A DNA stretch of 64,000 nucleotides from Tritonibacter aquimaris (GTDB lineage: Bacteria > Pseudomonadota > Alphaproteobacteria > Rhodobacterales > Rhodobacteraceae), in the NCBI RefSeq assembly GCF_009617595.1, contig NZ_WIXK01000001.1, positions 620,001-684,000 of the forward strand. Direction: 5' to 3'. How positions within the stretch are numbered: position 1 is the stretch's first letter; every line of letters starts with the position of its first letter. The translations under genes and the position numbers were made by a program. Below are positions 16,193-23,361 of the stretch, one piece after another. Below the pieces are notes generated by a model. It was not told where the DNA came from. It was given only the letters and a program-made list of their open reading frames with translations, and ran no database searches.

Positions 16193-17338
16193 ATGGATTT
16201 TGCATTGACCGAGGAACAGAGTGCTATTTTTGACCTCGCTTATGATTTTGGCCAGACCCAGATCGCACCACATGCTCAACAATGGGAAACCGAGGGCACC
16301 ATCCCGAAATCGCTATGGCCTGAGCTGGGCGCGCTTGGCTTTGGCGGGCTTTATGTCAGCGAAGACAGCGGCGGTGCGGGGCTTTCGCGTCTGGATGCCA
16401 CATTGGTATTTGAAGCGCTATCAATGGCTTGCCCTTCTGTGGCCGCATTCCTGTCGATCCACAATATGTGCGCCAAGATGATCGACAAATACGGCAGCGA
16501 CGCAATGAAAGCCTCGGTGCTGCCGGCAGCGATCCAGATGGAAACCATCCTGTCTTATTGCCTGACTGAGCCGGGTTCGGGATCAGATGCAGCGGCGCTG
16601 AAAACCCGCGCGGCCAAGATCGACAGCGGTTATCGCCTGAATGGCACCAAGGCGTTTATTTCTGGCGGCTCTTATTCTGATGCCTATCTGACCATGGTAC
16701 GCACCGGCGAAGACGGGCCCCGCGGCATTTCCTGTGTGCTGGTAAAAGACGGCACTGCCGGTCTCAGCTTTGGCGCGCTTGAGCAAAAGATGGGCTGGAA
16801 AAGCCAACCGACCGCGCAGGTGCAATTTGATGATTGCGACATCTCTGATGCGGATCTTGTGGGCGAAGAAGGCAAAGGCTTCAAATACGCGATGGCCGGC
16901 CTTGATGGTGGCCGGTTGAATATCTCGGCCTGCTCACTCGGCGGGGCGCAACAGGCGCTTAATCAGACCCTGCAGTACATGTCTGAGCGCAAGGCTTTTG
17001 GCCAAAGCATCGATCAGTTTCAAGCGCTGCAATTCCGTCTTGCCGAGATGGAGATTGAACTGCAGGCTGCGCGTACTTTCCTGCGTCAGGCCGCATGGAA
17101 GCTGGATACCGGCGCCCCGGATGCGACAAAATTCTGCGCCATGGCCAAGAAGTTTGTCACCGAGGCGGGCTCCACCATTGTGGATCAATGTCTGCAGCTG
17201 CATGGGGGCTATGGCTACCTGTCGGATTATGGCATTGAAAAACTGGTACGCGATCTGCGGGTGCACCAAATTCTGGAAGGCACCAATGAGATCATGCGCG
17301 TGATCACCGCCCGCCACCTGCTGCAAGAACAGCGCTGA
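16193..17338 (+). CDS. Acyl-CoA dehydrogenase, probably isobutyryl-CoA dehydrogenase
   Basis: A 381-residue flavoenzyme of the acyl-CoA dehydrogenase family. YCLTEPGSGSDAAALKTRA is the FAD/substrate signature, the catalytic glutamate is in HQILEGTNEIMR near the C-terminus, and LQLHGGYGYLSDYGIEK is the FAD adenine contact. Followed by a 3-hydroxyisobutyryl-CoA hydrolase and mmsB, it most likely oxidises isobutyryl-CoA to methacrylyl-CoA in valine catabolism. GGAGGAGAGG precedes the ATG at 16193; a longer open frame to 15599 has no site. The gap to the next gene is 14 bp, so this is an operon. Confidence 0.9.
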   Translation: MDFALTEEQSAIFDLAYDFGQTQIAPHAQQWETEGTIPKSLWPELGALGFGGLYVSEDSGGAGLSRLDATLVFEALSMACPSVAAFLSIHNMCAKMIDKYGSDAMKASVLPAAIQMETILSYCLTEPGSGSDAAALKTRAAKIDSGYRLNGTKAFISGGSYSDAYLTMVRTGEDGPRGISCVLVKDGTAGLSFGALEQKMGWKSQPTAQVQFDDCDISDADLVGEEGKGFKYAMAGLDGGRLNISACSLGGAQQALNQTLQYMSERKAFGQSIDQFQALQFRLAEMEIELQAARTFLRQAAWKLDTGAPDATKFCAMAKKFVTEAGSTIVDQCLQLHGGYGYLSDYGIEKLVRDLRVHQILEGTNEIMRVITARHLLQEQR

Positions 17339-17352
17339 AGGAGTTCGCCATT

Positions 17353-18384
17353 ATGTCCGACCTTTCCATCCGCGTGACCGGCAAGGCCGGACGTATCACA
17401 CTGACCCGGCCCAAAGCGCTGAATGCGCTGACCCATGACATGAGCCGTGAGATCGATGCGGCGCTGATCGCCTGGGAAAATGATCCCGCCGTTGAGCTGG
17501 TGATCATTGACGCCGAAGGTGACAAAGCCTTCTGCGCCGGCGGTGATGTTGCTGATATCTATCACGCCGCCAAAGGGGGCGACTTTCAGGCCGCCCGTGA
17601 TTTCTGGCGCGATGAATACCGTATGAACGCCCGTATCTTTGGCTACCCCAAACCAGTGGTCAGCTTTATGCAGGGCTTTACCATGGGCGGCGGTGTTGGC
17701 ATCGGCTGTCACGGCAGCCACCGGGTGGTGGGCGAAAGCAGCCAGGTGACCATGCCGGAATCCGTGATCGGTCTGATCCCGGATGTTGGCGGATCACTGC
17801 TGCTTGCGCTCGCGCCTGGACGGCTTGGTGAATATATCGCCATGACAGCGGCACGGATGAAAGCAGCAGATACGCTTTATGCCGGGTTTGCGGATTACTA
17901 CATCCCCGAAGCGCTGTGGCCCACGCTGATTGCCGCCCTCGAAGAGAGCGGTCAGGTGGGCGTTGTAACTGATGCAGCGCAGGATCCCGGTGTGGCCCCG
18001 CTCGCCAATCTGCAAAGCGAAATCGACACGCTGTTTGACGGTGAAGCGCTGAGCGATATTCTCACCCAGCTCGATCAAAGCAGCAGCGATCTGGCGACAG
18101 AGGTCAAAAAACGCATTGCGCCCCATTCCGCAATTTCCATGGCCGCAGCGGTTGAGGTGATCCACCGGTTGCGCGGCAGTCAGATCTCAATGGAGAAAGC
18201 GCTGGAGCTGGAATACCGCTTCACCTACCGTGCGCAGGAGATGAGCGATTTTCAGGAAGGTGTGCGGGCCCAGCTGATTGACAAAGACCGCACCCCCAAA
18301 TGGAAATACCCAGATAAAAACGTGCCGACCTCGGTGATTGCGCAGCTGTTGATGCCTTTGGGCGATGCAACGCTCACGTTTTAA
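17353..18384 (+). CDS. 3-hydroxyisobutyryl-CoA hydrolase (ECH/HIBCH family)
   Basis: A 343-residue crotonase-fold protein. The oxyanion-hole segments are KAFCAGGDVADIYHAAK (~57-73) and FMQGFTMGGGVGIGCHGSHRV (~105-125), followed by MPESVIGLIPDVGGS, where the glutamate is typical of hydrolases of this fold. The length and a C-terminal HIBCH-like extension separate it from simple enoyl-CoA hydratases. It should release 3-hydroxyisobutyrate from its CoA ester, the substrate of the next gene. No separate enoyl-CoA hydratase for the step before it is seen in the window. AAGGAG precedes the ATG. Confidence 0.88.
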   Translation: MSDLSIRVTGKAGRITLTRPKALNALTHDMSREIDAALIAWENDPAVELVIIDAEGDKAFCAGGDVADIYHAAKGGDFQAARDFWRDEYRMNARIFGYPKPVVSFMQGFTMGGGVGIGCHGSHRVVGESSQVTMPESVIGLIPDVGGSLLLALAPGRLGEYIAMTAARMKAADTLYAGFADYYIPEALWPTLIAALEESGQVGVVTDAAQDPGVAPLANLQSEIDTLFDGEALSDILTQLDQSSSDLATEVKKRIAPHSAISMAAAVEVIHRLRGSQISMEKALELEYRFTYRAQEMSDFQEGVRAQLIDKDRTPKWKYPDKNVPTSVIAQLLMPLGDATLTF

Positions 18385-18418
18385 ATCAGCGCATATTGGC
18401 ACGACGGAGGAAAGACAG

Positions 18419-19291
18419 ATGAAAATTGCATTTATTGGCCTAGGCAATATGGGCGCGCCAATGGCGTCAAACCTGTCACAGGCAGGCCATGACCTTGTGG
18501 GTTATGATGCCGCGGGCGTTACGGTTGAGGGCGTCTCAGTTGCCACAAGCGGCGCGGCGGCGGCTGATGGCGCGGATGTGGTGATCACTATGCTGCCCAA
18601 TGGCGCGATCCTGCGCGCGGTGGCCGATGAGGTGGTGCCCGCGATGAAAGACGGGGCGCTTTTGCTGGATTGCTCCACCGTGGATGTGGACAGCGCCCGC
18701 CATGTGGCCAAGCAGGCCGAAGCTGCCGGGAAAATGGCGGTGGATGCGCCGGTTTCAGGTGGCATCGGCGGCGCGGCTGGCGGCACGCTGACCTTTATGG
18801 CTGGTGGCAGTGCCAAAGCCTTTGCCCTTGCGGAACCGCTGTTTGACATCATGGGCCAAAAGGCGGTGCATTGCGGCGAAGCGGGCGCAGGTCAGGCGGC
18901 GAAGATCTGCAACAATATGGTGCTTGGCGTCACAATGGCGGCCACCTGCGAAGCCTTTGCTTTGGCAGATAAACTTGGCCTTGATCGCCAGAAAATGTTT
19001 GATGTGGTCTCAACCTCTTCGGGTTACAGCTGGTCGATGAATGCCTACTGCCCTGCCCCGGGTGTTGGCCCCACCTCACCGGCTGACAATGGCTACCAGC
19101 CCGGTTTTGCCGCAGAGCTGATGCTGAAAGACCTGCGCCTGTCACAACAGGCCGCCGAAAGCGCCGATGCGGATACCCCGATGGGCCAGCTGGCAGAGCA
19201 GCTTTATAGCCAGTTTGTGGATCACGAAGATGGCAAAGGCCGTGACTTTTCGGCGCTGCTGCCCCGCTTTGAAAAACGCAGCCGTGGCTGA
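18419..19291 (+). CDS. mmsB: 3-hydroxyisobutyrate dehydrogenase
   Basis: A 290-residue beta-hydroxyacid dehydrogenase that oxidises 3-hydroxyisobutyrate to methylmalonate semialdehyde with NAD. The Rossmann motif FIGLGNMGAPMA is at residues 5-16, the substrate loop DAPVSGGIGGAAGGTL is near 115, and the catalytic lysine is in GQAAKICNNM near 165. CGGAGGAAAG precedes the ATG at 18419. It follows the hydrolase by 34 bp. Its product is the substrate of mmsA, 8 kb away. Confidence 0.94.
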   Translation: MKIAFIGLGNMGAPMASNLSQAGHDLVGYDAAGVTVEGVSVATSGAAAADGADVVITMLPNGAILRAVADEVVPAMKDGALLLDCSTVDVDSARHVAKQAEAAGKMAVDAPVSGGIGGAAGGTLTFMAGGSAKAFALAEPLFDIMGQKAVHCGEAGAGQAAKICNNMVLGVTMAATCEAFALADKLGLDRQKMFDVVSTSSGYSWSMNAYCPAPGVGPTSPADNGYQPGFAAELMLKDLRLSQQAAESADADTPMGQLAEQLYSQFVDHEDGKGRDFSALLPRFEKRSRG

Positions 19292-19303
19292 TAGCGTCGG
19301 GCC

Positions 19304-19957
19304 ATGACTTGGCTCGATTCTTCTCCATTGATGCGCAATATGGATGAGGCGGCGCTTGCCCGCCTCTCCCAGCTGCACCCGCTTTCGCTTCCGGATGATC
19401 AGGTGCTGTTTCGCCCCGGCGATGCAGTGCAGGGTTATGTGATCGTGCTTGAAGGCCGGGTTGATGTTGGGCTCTCTGGCGTCAACGGGCGTGAGATGCT
19501 TTTGTATTCCGTCACACCGGGGCAAAGCTGCATTCAATCCACGCTTGGCCTTTTGGGTGGCGAAGACTATTCAGCCGAGGCGCGCACCCGTGGCGATACC
19601 CGGCTGGTATTGTTGCCAAAATCGGCTTTCCTAGACCTTCTGGATCAATCAGATGCGTTTCGCGCGCTGGTAATGCGGGCGTTTTCCGACCGGATGCAGA
19701 TGCTGATGCAGCTCTTGGAAAAAGTCACCTTTCAGCGCGCCGAACACCGGCTGGCCGAGCGGCTGTTGGTGCTGGATCACGGCGATGAGATCACCATCAC
19801 CCAGGGCGATCTGGCCCGTGAAATCGGCACCGCGCGCGAAGTGGTGTCACGCCGCCTGGAAGCCTGGGCCAAGAAAGGCTGGGTCGAAACCGGCCGTGGC
19901 CGCCTGCGGGTGCTGGACCGCGCCGCGCTCCAGCGTTTTGCCGCCGCAGACAGTTAA
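19304..19957 (+). CDS. Crp/Fnr-family transcriptional regulator
   Basis: A 217-residue regulator with a cyclic-nucleotide-binding-type beta barrel (residues ~15-130) and a C-terminal winged helix, ITQGDLAREIGTAREVVSRRLEAW. It lacks the cysteine cluster of Fnr proteins and so is not an obvious oxygen sensor; the effector is unknown. It starts 13 bp behind mmsB in the same orientation, so it is probably the last gene of the valine operon, and may regulate it, though no Crp-type site was identified. No separate ribosome binding site is obvious. Confidence 0.86.
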   Translation: MTWLDSSPLMRNMDEAALARLSQLHPLSLPDDQVLFRPGDAVQGYVIVLEGRVDVGLSGVNGREMLLYSVTPGQSCIQSTLGLLGGEDYSAEARTRGDTRLVLLPKSAFLDLLDQSDAFRALVMRAFSDRMQMLMQLLEKVTFQRAEHRLAERLLVLDHGDEITITQGDLAREIGTAREVVSRRLEAWAKKGWVETGRGRLRVLDRAALQRFAAADS

Positions 19958-19974
19958 GACACAACAGCCAGCGA

Positions 19975-20484
19975 TCAGTTGCGGCGCAGGTGTTTGGCGA
20001 CCTGGCGCTCTTCCCATTTCGCATCCAGGAACGGGAACAGCTCAAACACGCTCATCCCATGTGCAACAATGCCAATGCCCCAGCCAAGCGCCGGCCACAG
20101 AAACCAAAGATAGCCCGGGCTGGTCAGCAGGTTGACGCAAGCCAGCGCAAAGATCACCACACCATATTGGATTGCGTGATTGTAAAATCCGCGCATTTCA
20201 CGCACGTGTTCGCGCGCCTGTTCCAGATCCGCCGCAGAAACACCCTGCGCGTCAAAACCCGCAGAACCATAATCGGCATCTGCTGCGCCTGATCGGGCAT
20301 CACCGCGCTGCGCGGCTTGTAGGCGGGCAAAGTCCACATCCAGCGCTGCAGCAATACATTTCAACGTTTCTGCGCTGGCACTGCCGCCGCTTTCAAGCCG
20401 CTGCAAGGTGCGGCAGCTGACCCCGGCCATGCCGGCCAGATCTTCCTGGGTCAATCCCAGCTCCTGTCGACGCGATCTAATCAT
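19975..20484 (-). CDS. XRE-type HTH protein with a C-terminal 2TM domain
   Basis: A 169-residue fusion. Residues 2-55 are a classical XRE helix-turn-helix (QELGLTQEDLAGMAGVSCRTLQRLESGGSAS shortened here), followed by a linker rich in Ala/Asp and a C-terminal 2TM domain with the motif FYNHAIQYGVVIFAL and two hydrophobic helices (~105-120 and ~127-145) ending in LDAKWEERQVAKHL. HTH-2TM proteins are probably membrane-anchored regulators. It is convergent with the Crp-like gene. Target unknown. Confidence 0.82.
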   Translation of the reverse strand: MIRSRRQELGLTQEDLAGMAGVSCRTLQRLESGGSASAETLKCIAAALDVDFARLQAAQRGDARSGAADADYGSAGFDAQGVSAADLEQAREHVREMRGFYNHAIQYGVVIFALACVNLLTSPGYLWFLWPALGWGIGIVAHGMSVFELFPFLDAKWEERQVAKHLRRN

Positions 20485-20634
20485 ATGTGCTGCTCCTTCA
20501 AATTATTACCGCGACGCTAGCACAGAAGACCCGAAACACCACGACAACAACCCGCCAACGCCCCGTCATGTCGGGATTTTTGCACCTTTCGCAGGGGCTG
20601 CGACAGTTTGGCACCGGGCATCCTGCCTGCGTTG

Positions 20635-20647
20635 GTGACGGAGTCAC
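20635..20647. promoter_or_regulatory. Palindrome upstream of the YgaP-like gene
   Basis: GTGAC-GGA-GTCAC is a perfect interrupted palindrome 68 bp upstream of the small membrane gene at 20716. Eleven bases further on, AAGGGCCCTT (20658-20667) is a second perfect palindrome. Either may be an operator; no regulator is assigned. Confidence 0.4.
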
Positions 20648-20715
20648 AGACCCAGGTAAGGGCCCTTGTTAGTTTTATTACCAAGAGTTCAAACACACCA
20701 TGACAGGAGATAACC

Positions 20716-20922
20716 ATGATCAAGAACCTTGCCAGCTGGGACCGAATTGCCCGCCTTATCATTGGTGTTGCACTGGTTGCGGCCTATTTCGCGGGCATTG
20801 GTGGTGGCCTGATGGTCATCGGCCTGATTGTCGGCATTGTCCTTGCCGCGACTTCAATGATGAACCACTGCCCGCTTTATCGGATCTTTGGTCTTGCCAC
20901 CTGCCCGCTGGAAAAACACTAA
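20716..20922 (+). CDS. DUF2892 (YgaP-like) small membrane protein
   Basis: A 68-residue protein with two membrane helices (~10-28 and ~30-48) and the family end MNHCPLYRIFGLATCP, which contains two cysteines. The N-terminus IKNLASWDRIARLIIGVAL is diagnostic of the YgaP transmembrane module. In some proteins the module is fused to a rhodanese domain; here it stands alone. Its role is unknown, possibly sulfur-related. AGGAGATAACC precedes the ATG. A strong terminator follows. Confidence 0.88.
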   Translation: MIKNLASWDRIARLIIGVALVAAYFAGIGGGLMVIGLIVGIVLAATSMMNHCPLYRIFGLATCPLEKH

Positions 20923-20940
20923 TTTCCAGCCCGCAGACCA

Positions 20941-20973
20941 AAACGCGCCTGATGTCAGGCGCGTTTGTTTTTT
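20941..20973 (+). terminator. Terminator of the YgaP-like gene
   Basis: AAACGCGCCTGA and TCAGGCGCGTTT form a perfect 12-bp stem with a two-base loop, followed by GTTTTTT. It also lies just beyond the stop of the convergent dioxygenase gene. Confidence 0.9.
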
Positions 20974-20975
20974 CG

Positions 20976-22088
20976 TTACTCAGACTCGCGCGCAAGTACC
21001 CGCAAGCGGCTGTCCCAATCGCCGCGATCGACGTAGCAGCCATGCAGATGACGAAAGCCTGTGGTGGGATCAAACGATTCACGCCCATGCAGCACCCGGC
21101 GGTTATCAAACACCACCATTTCACCGCCGCTTAGGCGCAGTGAAATCACATAGGCCGGATCACGCAACATCCCCATGAACTTTTGGTAGGCGCGATAAAA
21201 CGGCACCATCAGATCGGGATCCAGATCGACAATATCCGCAATATGCGCGTTAAAGCAGATCTCATCCACGCGCCCGTCACCATCCAGCACAATCAGCGTC
21301 TTGCGCGACCGGATATCGGTGTCTTTGTCCTGAAACCGGAACGGCACGGAAACCGTGGTCAAAATATCAAAGGCTTCGGGATCATCTGCGCGCAGATTTT
21401 CGGCAACCGCAACCCCATCACAGAAAGTAGAGCCGCCGCCCTCAGCCTCATTCGCTAGGCAATGCAAAAACTGAAAACCGGGGGGCAGCTCCTGATTGGT
21501 CAGGTCAGTGTGCAGCGGCAGCGCAACCGACGTATAGGCCAGATTGTTGGGATCCGGTTTCGACATTACCTCAAAGGTCAGGCCAAAATTGGTTTCGCGC
21601 AGATGGGCGATACGACGGGCAATATCGGTGCCCGCGTCAGTAGAATTGGCAAGCCCGGTGACAATCGCCAACCCGTATTTCTTGGTGTCGCGCAGCCAGT
21701 TGGCCAGCCCTTCACCGCTTGCCAGCACGGTCTTGGCCGGATGGCGCGGCACGCCATCAGCGCCAAGATCGGCGCGCCAAATGTGCGCGGGCACATCTGC
21801 TGGATCGCTGCGGCGCTGACCCGGACGGTGGGTTTTCAACCAGCTCAATTCAAACTCACTTGGTGTCTCACTGCCGGGCCAGGTCAGCAGCAACAGATCA
21901 TCGCGCAGTTCAACATGGTCGGGGGTGATATCGATCGCCACGCTGGTGAGTTCAAAGATCCGCTCGCCGGTTTGCGGATGAAAGCCAGAGGGATCGGTGT
22001 CGCGCAGCCAGATATAGGGCAGTTTGGCGCAGGTCCCGTCAGACCAGCGCAGCTCAAGGGAATGTTCCCCGGTGCTCAAAGTGGGCAT
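20976..22088 (-). CDS. TauD-type Fe(II)/2-oxoglutarate dioxygenase, gamma-butyrobetaine hydroxylase-like
   Basis: A 370-residue protein with two parts. Residues ~1-90 match the small N-terminal domain seen in gamma-butyrobetaine and trimethyllysine hydroxylases (LRWSDGTCAKLPYIWLRD). The rest is a TauD fold, with the HxD iron ligands in LPLHTDLTNQ (~residue 195) and the distal histidine in FDNRRVLHGRESF. It hydroxylates a small substrate with O2 and 2-oxoglutarate; carnitine biosynthesis is one option but the substrate is not certain. The start at 22088 (MPTLST) follows AGGAAC; a longer frame to 22187 has no site. Confidence 0.85.
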   Translation of the reverse strand: MPTLSTGEHSLELRWSDGTCAKLPYIWLRDTDPSGFHPQTGERIFELTSVAIDITPDHVELRDDLLLLTWPGSETPSEFELSWLKTHRPGQRRSDPADVPAHIWRADLGADGVPRHPAKTVLASGEGLANWLRDTKKYGLAIVTGLANSTDAGTDIARRIAHLRETNFGLTFEVMSKPDPNNLAYTSVALPLHTDLTNQELPPGFQFLHCLANEAEGGGSTFCDGVAVAENLRADDPEAFDILTTVSVPFRFQDKDTDIRSRKTLIVLDGDGRVDEICFNAHIADIVDLDPDLMVPFYRAYQKFMGMLRDPAYVISLRLSGGEMVVFDNRRVLHGRESFDPTTGFRHLHGCYVDRGDWDSRLRVLARESE

Positions 22089-22416
22089 TATCAGTGTTCC
22101 TAGAATATATGTGGGTAAAGGCGAAGCTTCAGCCAAGCTGCGGCGGCGGCCACCATTCGTGAACCTTGCCATGCGGGTGTCCCGCAAATCTGCCTAAGAC
22201 GCAGTACATATATTGGACCGTCCTGAGTTAAGATCTATTTTTGTCTCTTGCCTGAAACGCTTTGTCAATAATCTCGCGCGCACGAAAGCGGCAAACGCGC
22301 AGATCCTCACACTTTGCCCGCAGCCAAGGCCCTAGGTGCAACCGGCGCTTTGCCGTAAGCTGAGCAAAGCTGCAGGTCGCAAACAAACCTGCAGGCCATC
22401 ACCTTGGGAGAGAGAC
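22089..22416. other. Intergenic region with inverted repeats
   Basis: Promoter region for two divergent genes. AATATATGT (22104-22112) and ACATATATT (22207-22215) are perfect inverted copies about 95 bp apart. CTGCAGGT (22370-22377) and ACCTGCAG (22387-22394) form an 8-bp hairpin just before the ribosome binding site of the secreted protein. No gene was recognised. Confidence 0.45.
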
Positions 22417-22735
22417 ATGTTCAAATTTGTACTTTACCCTGGCTCTGGCTGCTGCTGTGCCATCCACTGCCTTGGCCTCAGACGCTGATATCAAGGCCGC
22501 ATTGGCCGGTAAAACCATCACATCGGGCAAATCGGTGATCAAGATCCGCAAAAACGGCCGTATGACCGGCAAGGTCGGCAAAAACGGCGATGTCAAAATC
22601 GAAGGGGCCTGGGCAATCCGCGATGGCAAATGGTGCCGCACCATCAAAGAACCCCAAAGCTTTTCCGGCACCGAATGTCAGACGCTCAGCTTTGGTGATG
22701 GCACCGTGTCGTTTACCGGCAGCCGTGGCACCTAG
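22417..22735 (+). CDS. Small secreted protein with apparent frameshift near the start
   Basis: From a TTG at 22427 the frame encodes a hydrophobic leader, an ALA cleavage site and a ~85-residue basic mature domain (DADIKAALAGKTITSGK, then repeated KNG motifs and a C-x20-C pair). The only good ATG, at 22417 behind GGGAGAGAGA, is out of frame by one base. Removing one T from AAATTTG (22422-22428) would join them as MFKLYFTLALAAAVPSTALA, an ideal signal peptide. So the gene carries either a one-base insertion or a sequencing error, or truly starts at TTG. The mature domain is intact. The protein family is not recognised; it should be periplasmic. Confidence 0.65.
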
Positions 22736-22762
22736 GAGTGGGTGATCAAATAAACCCATCCC

Positions 22763-22823
22763 GGCCCCCTTGACGCAGTGATGAAACCTGCCATTTCTGA
22801 ACCTGGACAGACACAAGGGGGCC
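22763..22823 (+). promoter_or_regulatory. Inverted repeat sequestering the channel gene ribosome binding site
   Basis: GGCCCCCTTG (22763-22772) and CAAGGGGGCC (22814-22823) are perfect 10-bp inverted copies separated by 41 bases. The second arm contains the AAGGGGG ribosome binding site of the channel gene at 22827. In mRNA this helix would hide the site, so it could act as a translational switch or thermosensor, or form a read-through barrier. Confidence 0.55.
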
Positions 22824-22826
22824 AGC

Positions 22827-23294
22827 ATGGGGCTAATTCAACAACTGCTGCTGGGCACCTCGGTTCTGTGTATCTGCGCGTTGATCCATGTCAGCCTGCT
22901 GGCGCTGGCCTTGCCCTTGCTGATGCGGTTGGGGGATGCACATCGCAAACGCGATAATTTCTTCAGCGCCGCGGTCCTGATCTCTGTCGGCTTTGGCATC
23001 ACCGTTGTGGCGCATACGCTGCAGGTCTGGGTCTGGGCCGCAACCCTGCTGCTGCTACAGGCCGCCCCCAATCTGGAAGAGGCGCTGTATTTTTCATTGG
23101 TGACCTATACCACATTGGGCTACGGCGACATTGTGCCGGGCGTTGAAATCCGCATGTATTTCACCCTTGCGGCCGTCACCGGGCTGTTGACCTTTGGTCT
23201 TAGCACCGCGTTTCTGGTGGGGCTGATCACCAAGGTACTGGCCAAATATGCAGACGCCGCCGAAGAGCGCGCCCACCGCAAGGATGTCACCTGA
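22827..23294 (+). CDS. Two-pore-segment potassium channel protein (ion_trans_2)
   Basis: A 155-residue membrane protein with hydrophobic helices at ~5-35 and ~50-78, then a pore helix and selectivity filter TYTTLGYGDIVPG near residues 91-103, and a final helix ~110-138. TLGYGD is the potassium filter. There is no RCK or cyclic-nucleotide domain; the C-terminus is short and charged (YADAAEERAHRK). Four copies would be needed for a pore. The ribosome binding site lies inside an inverted repeat. It is convergent with uvrA. Confidence 0.88.
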   Translation: MGLIQQLLLGTSVLCICALIHVSLLALALPLLMRLGDAHRKRDNFFSAAVLISVGFGITVVAHTLQVWVWAATLLLLQAAPNLEEALYFSLVTYTTLGYGDIVPGVEIRMYFTLAAVTGLLTFGLSTAFLVGLITKVLAKYADAAEERAHRKDVT

Positions 23295-23324
23295 TCAGCG
23301 CATTCCGGGCCTGATAGTCTGTGT

Positions 23325-23349
23325 GCGACCAGCGGGCTTGGCTGGTCGC
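23325..23349. terminator. Hairpin between channel gene and uvrA
   Basis: GCGACCAGC and GCTGGTCGC form a perfect 9-bp stem around 7 bases between the two convergent stop codons. It lacks a long T run on either strand, so termination activity is uncertain. Confidence 0.45.
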
Positions 23350-23361
23350 TTCACTGATCAC

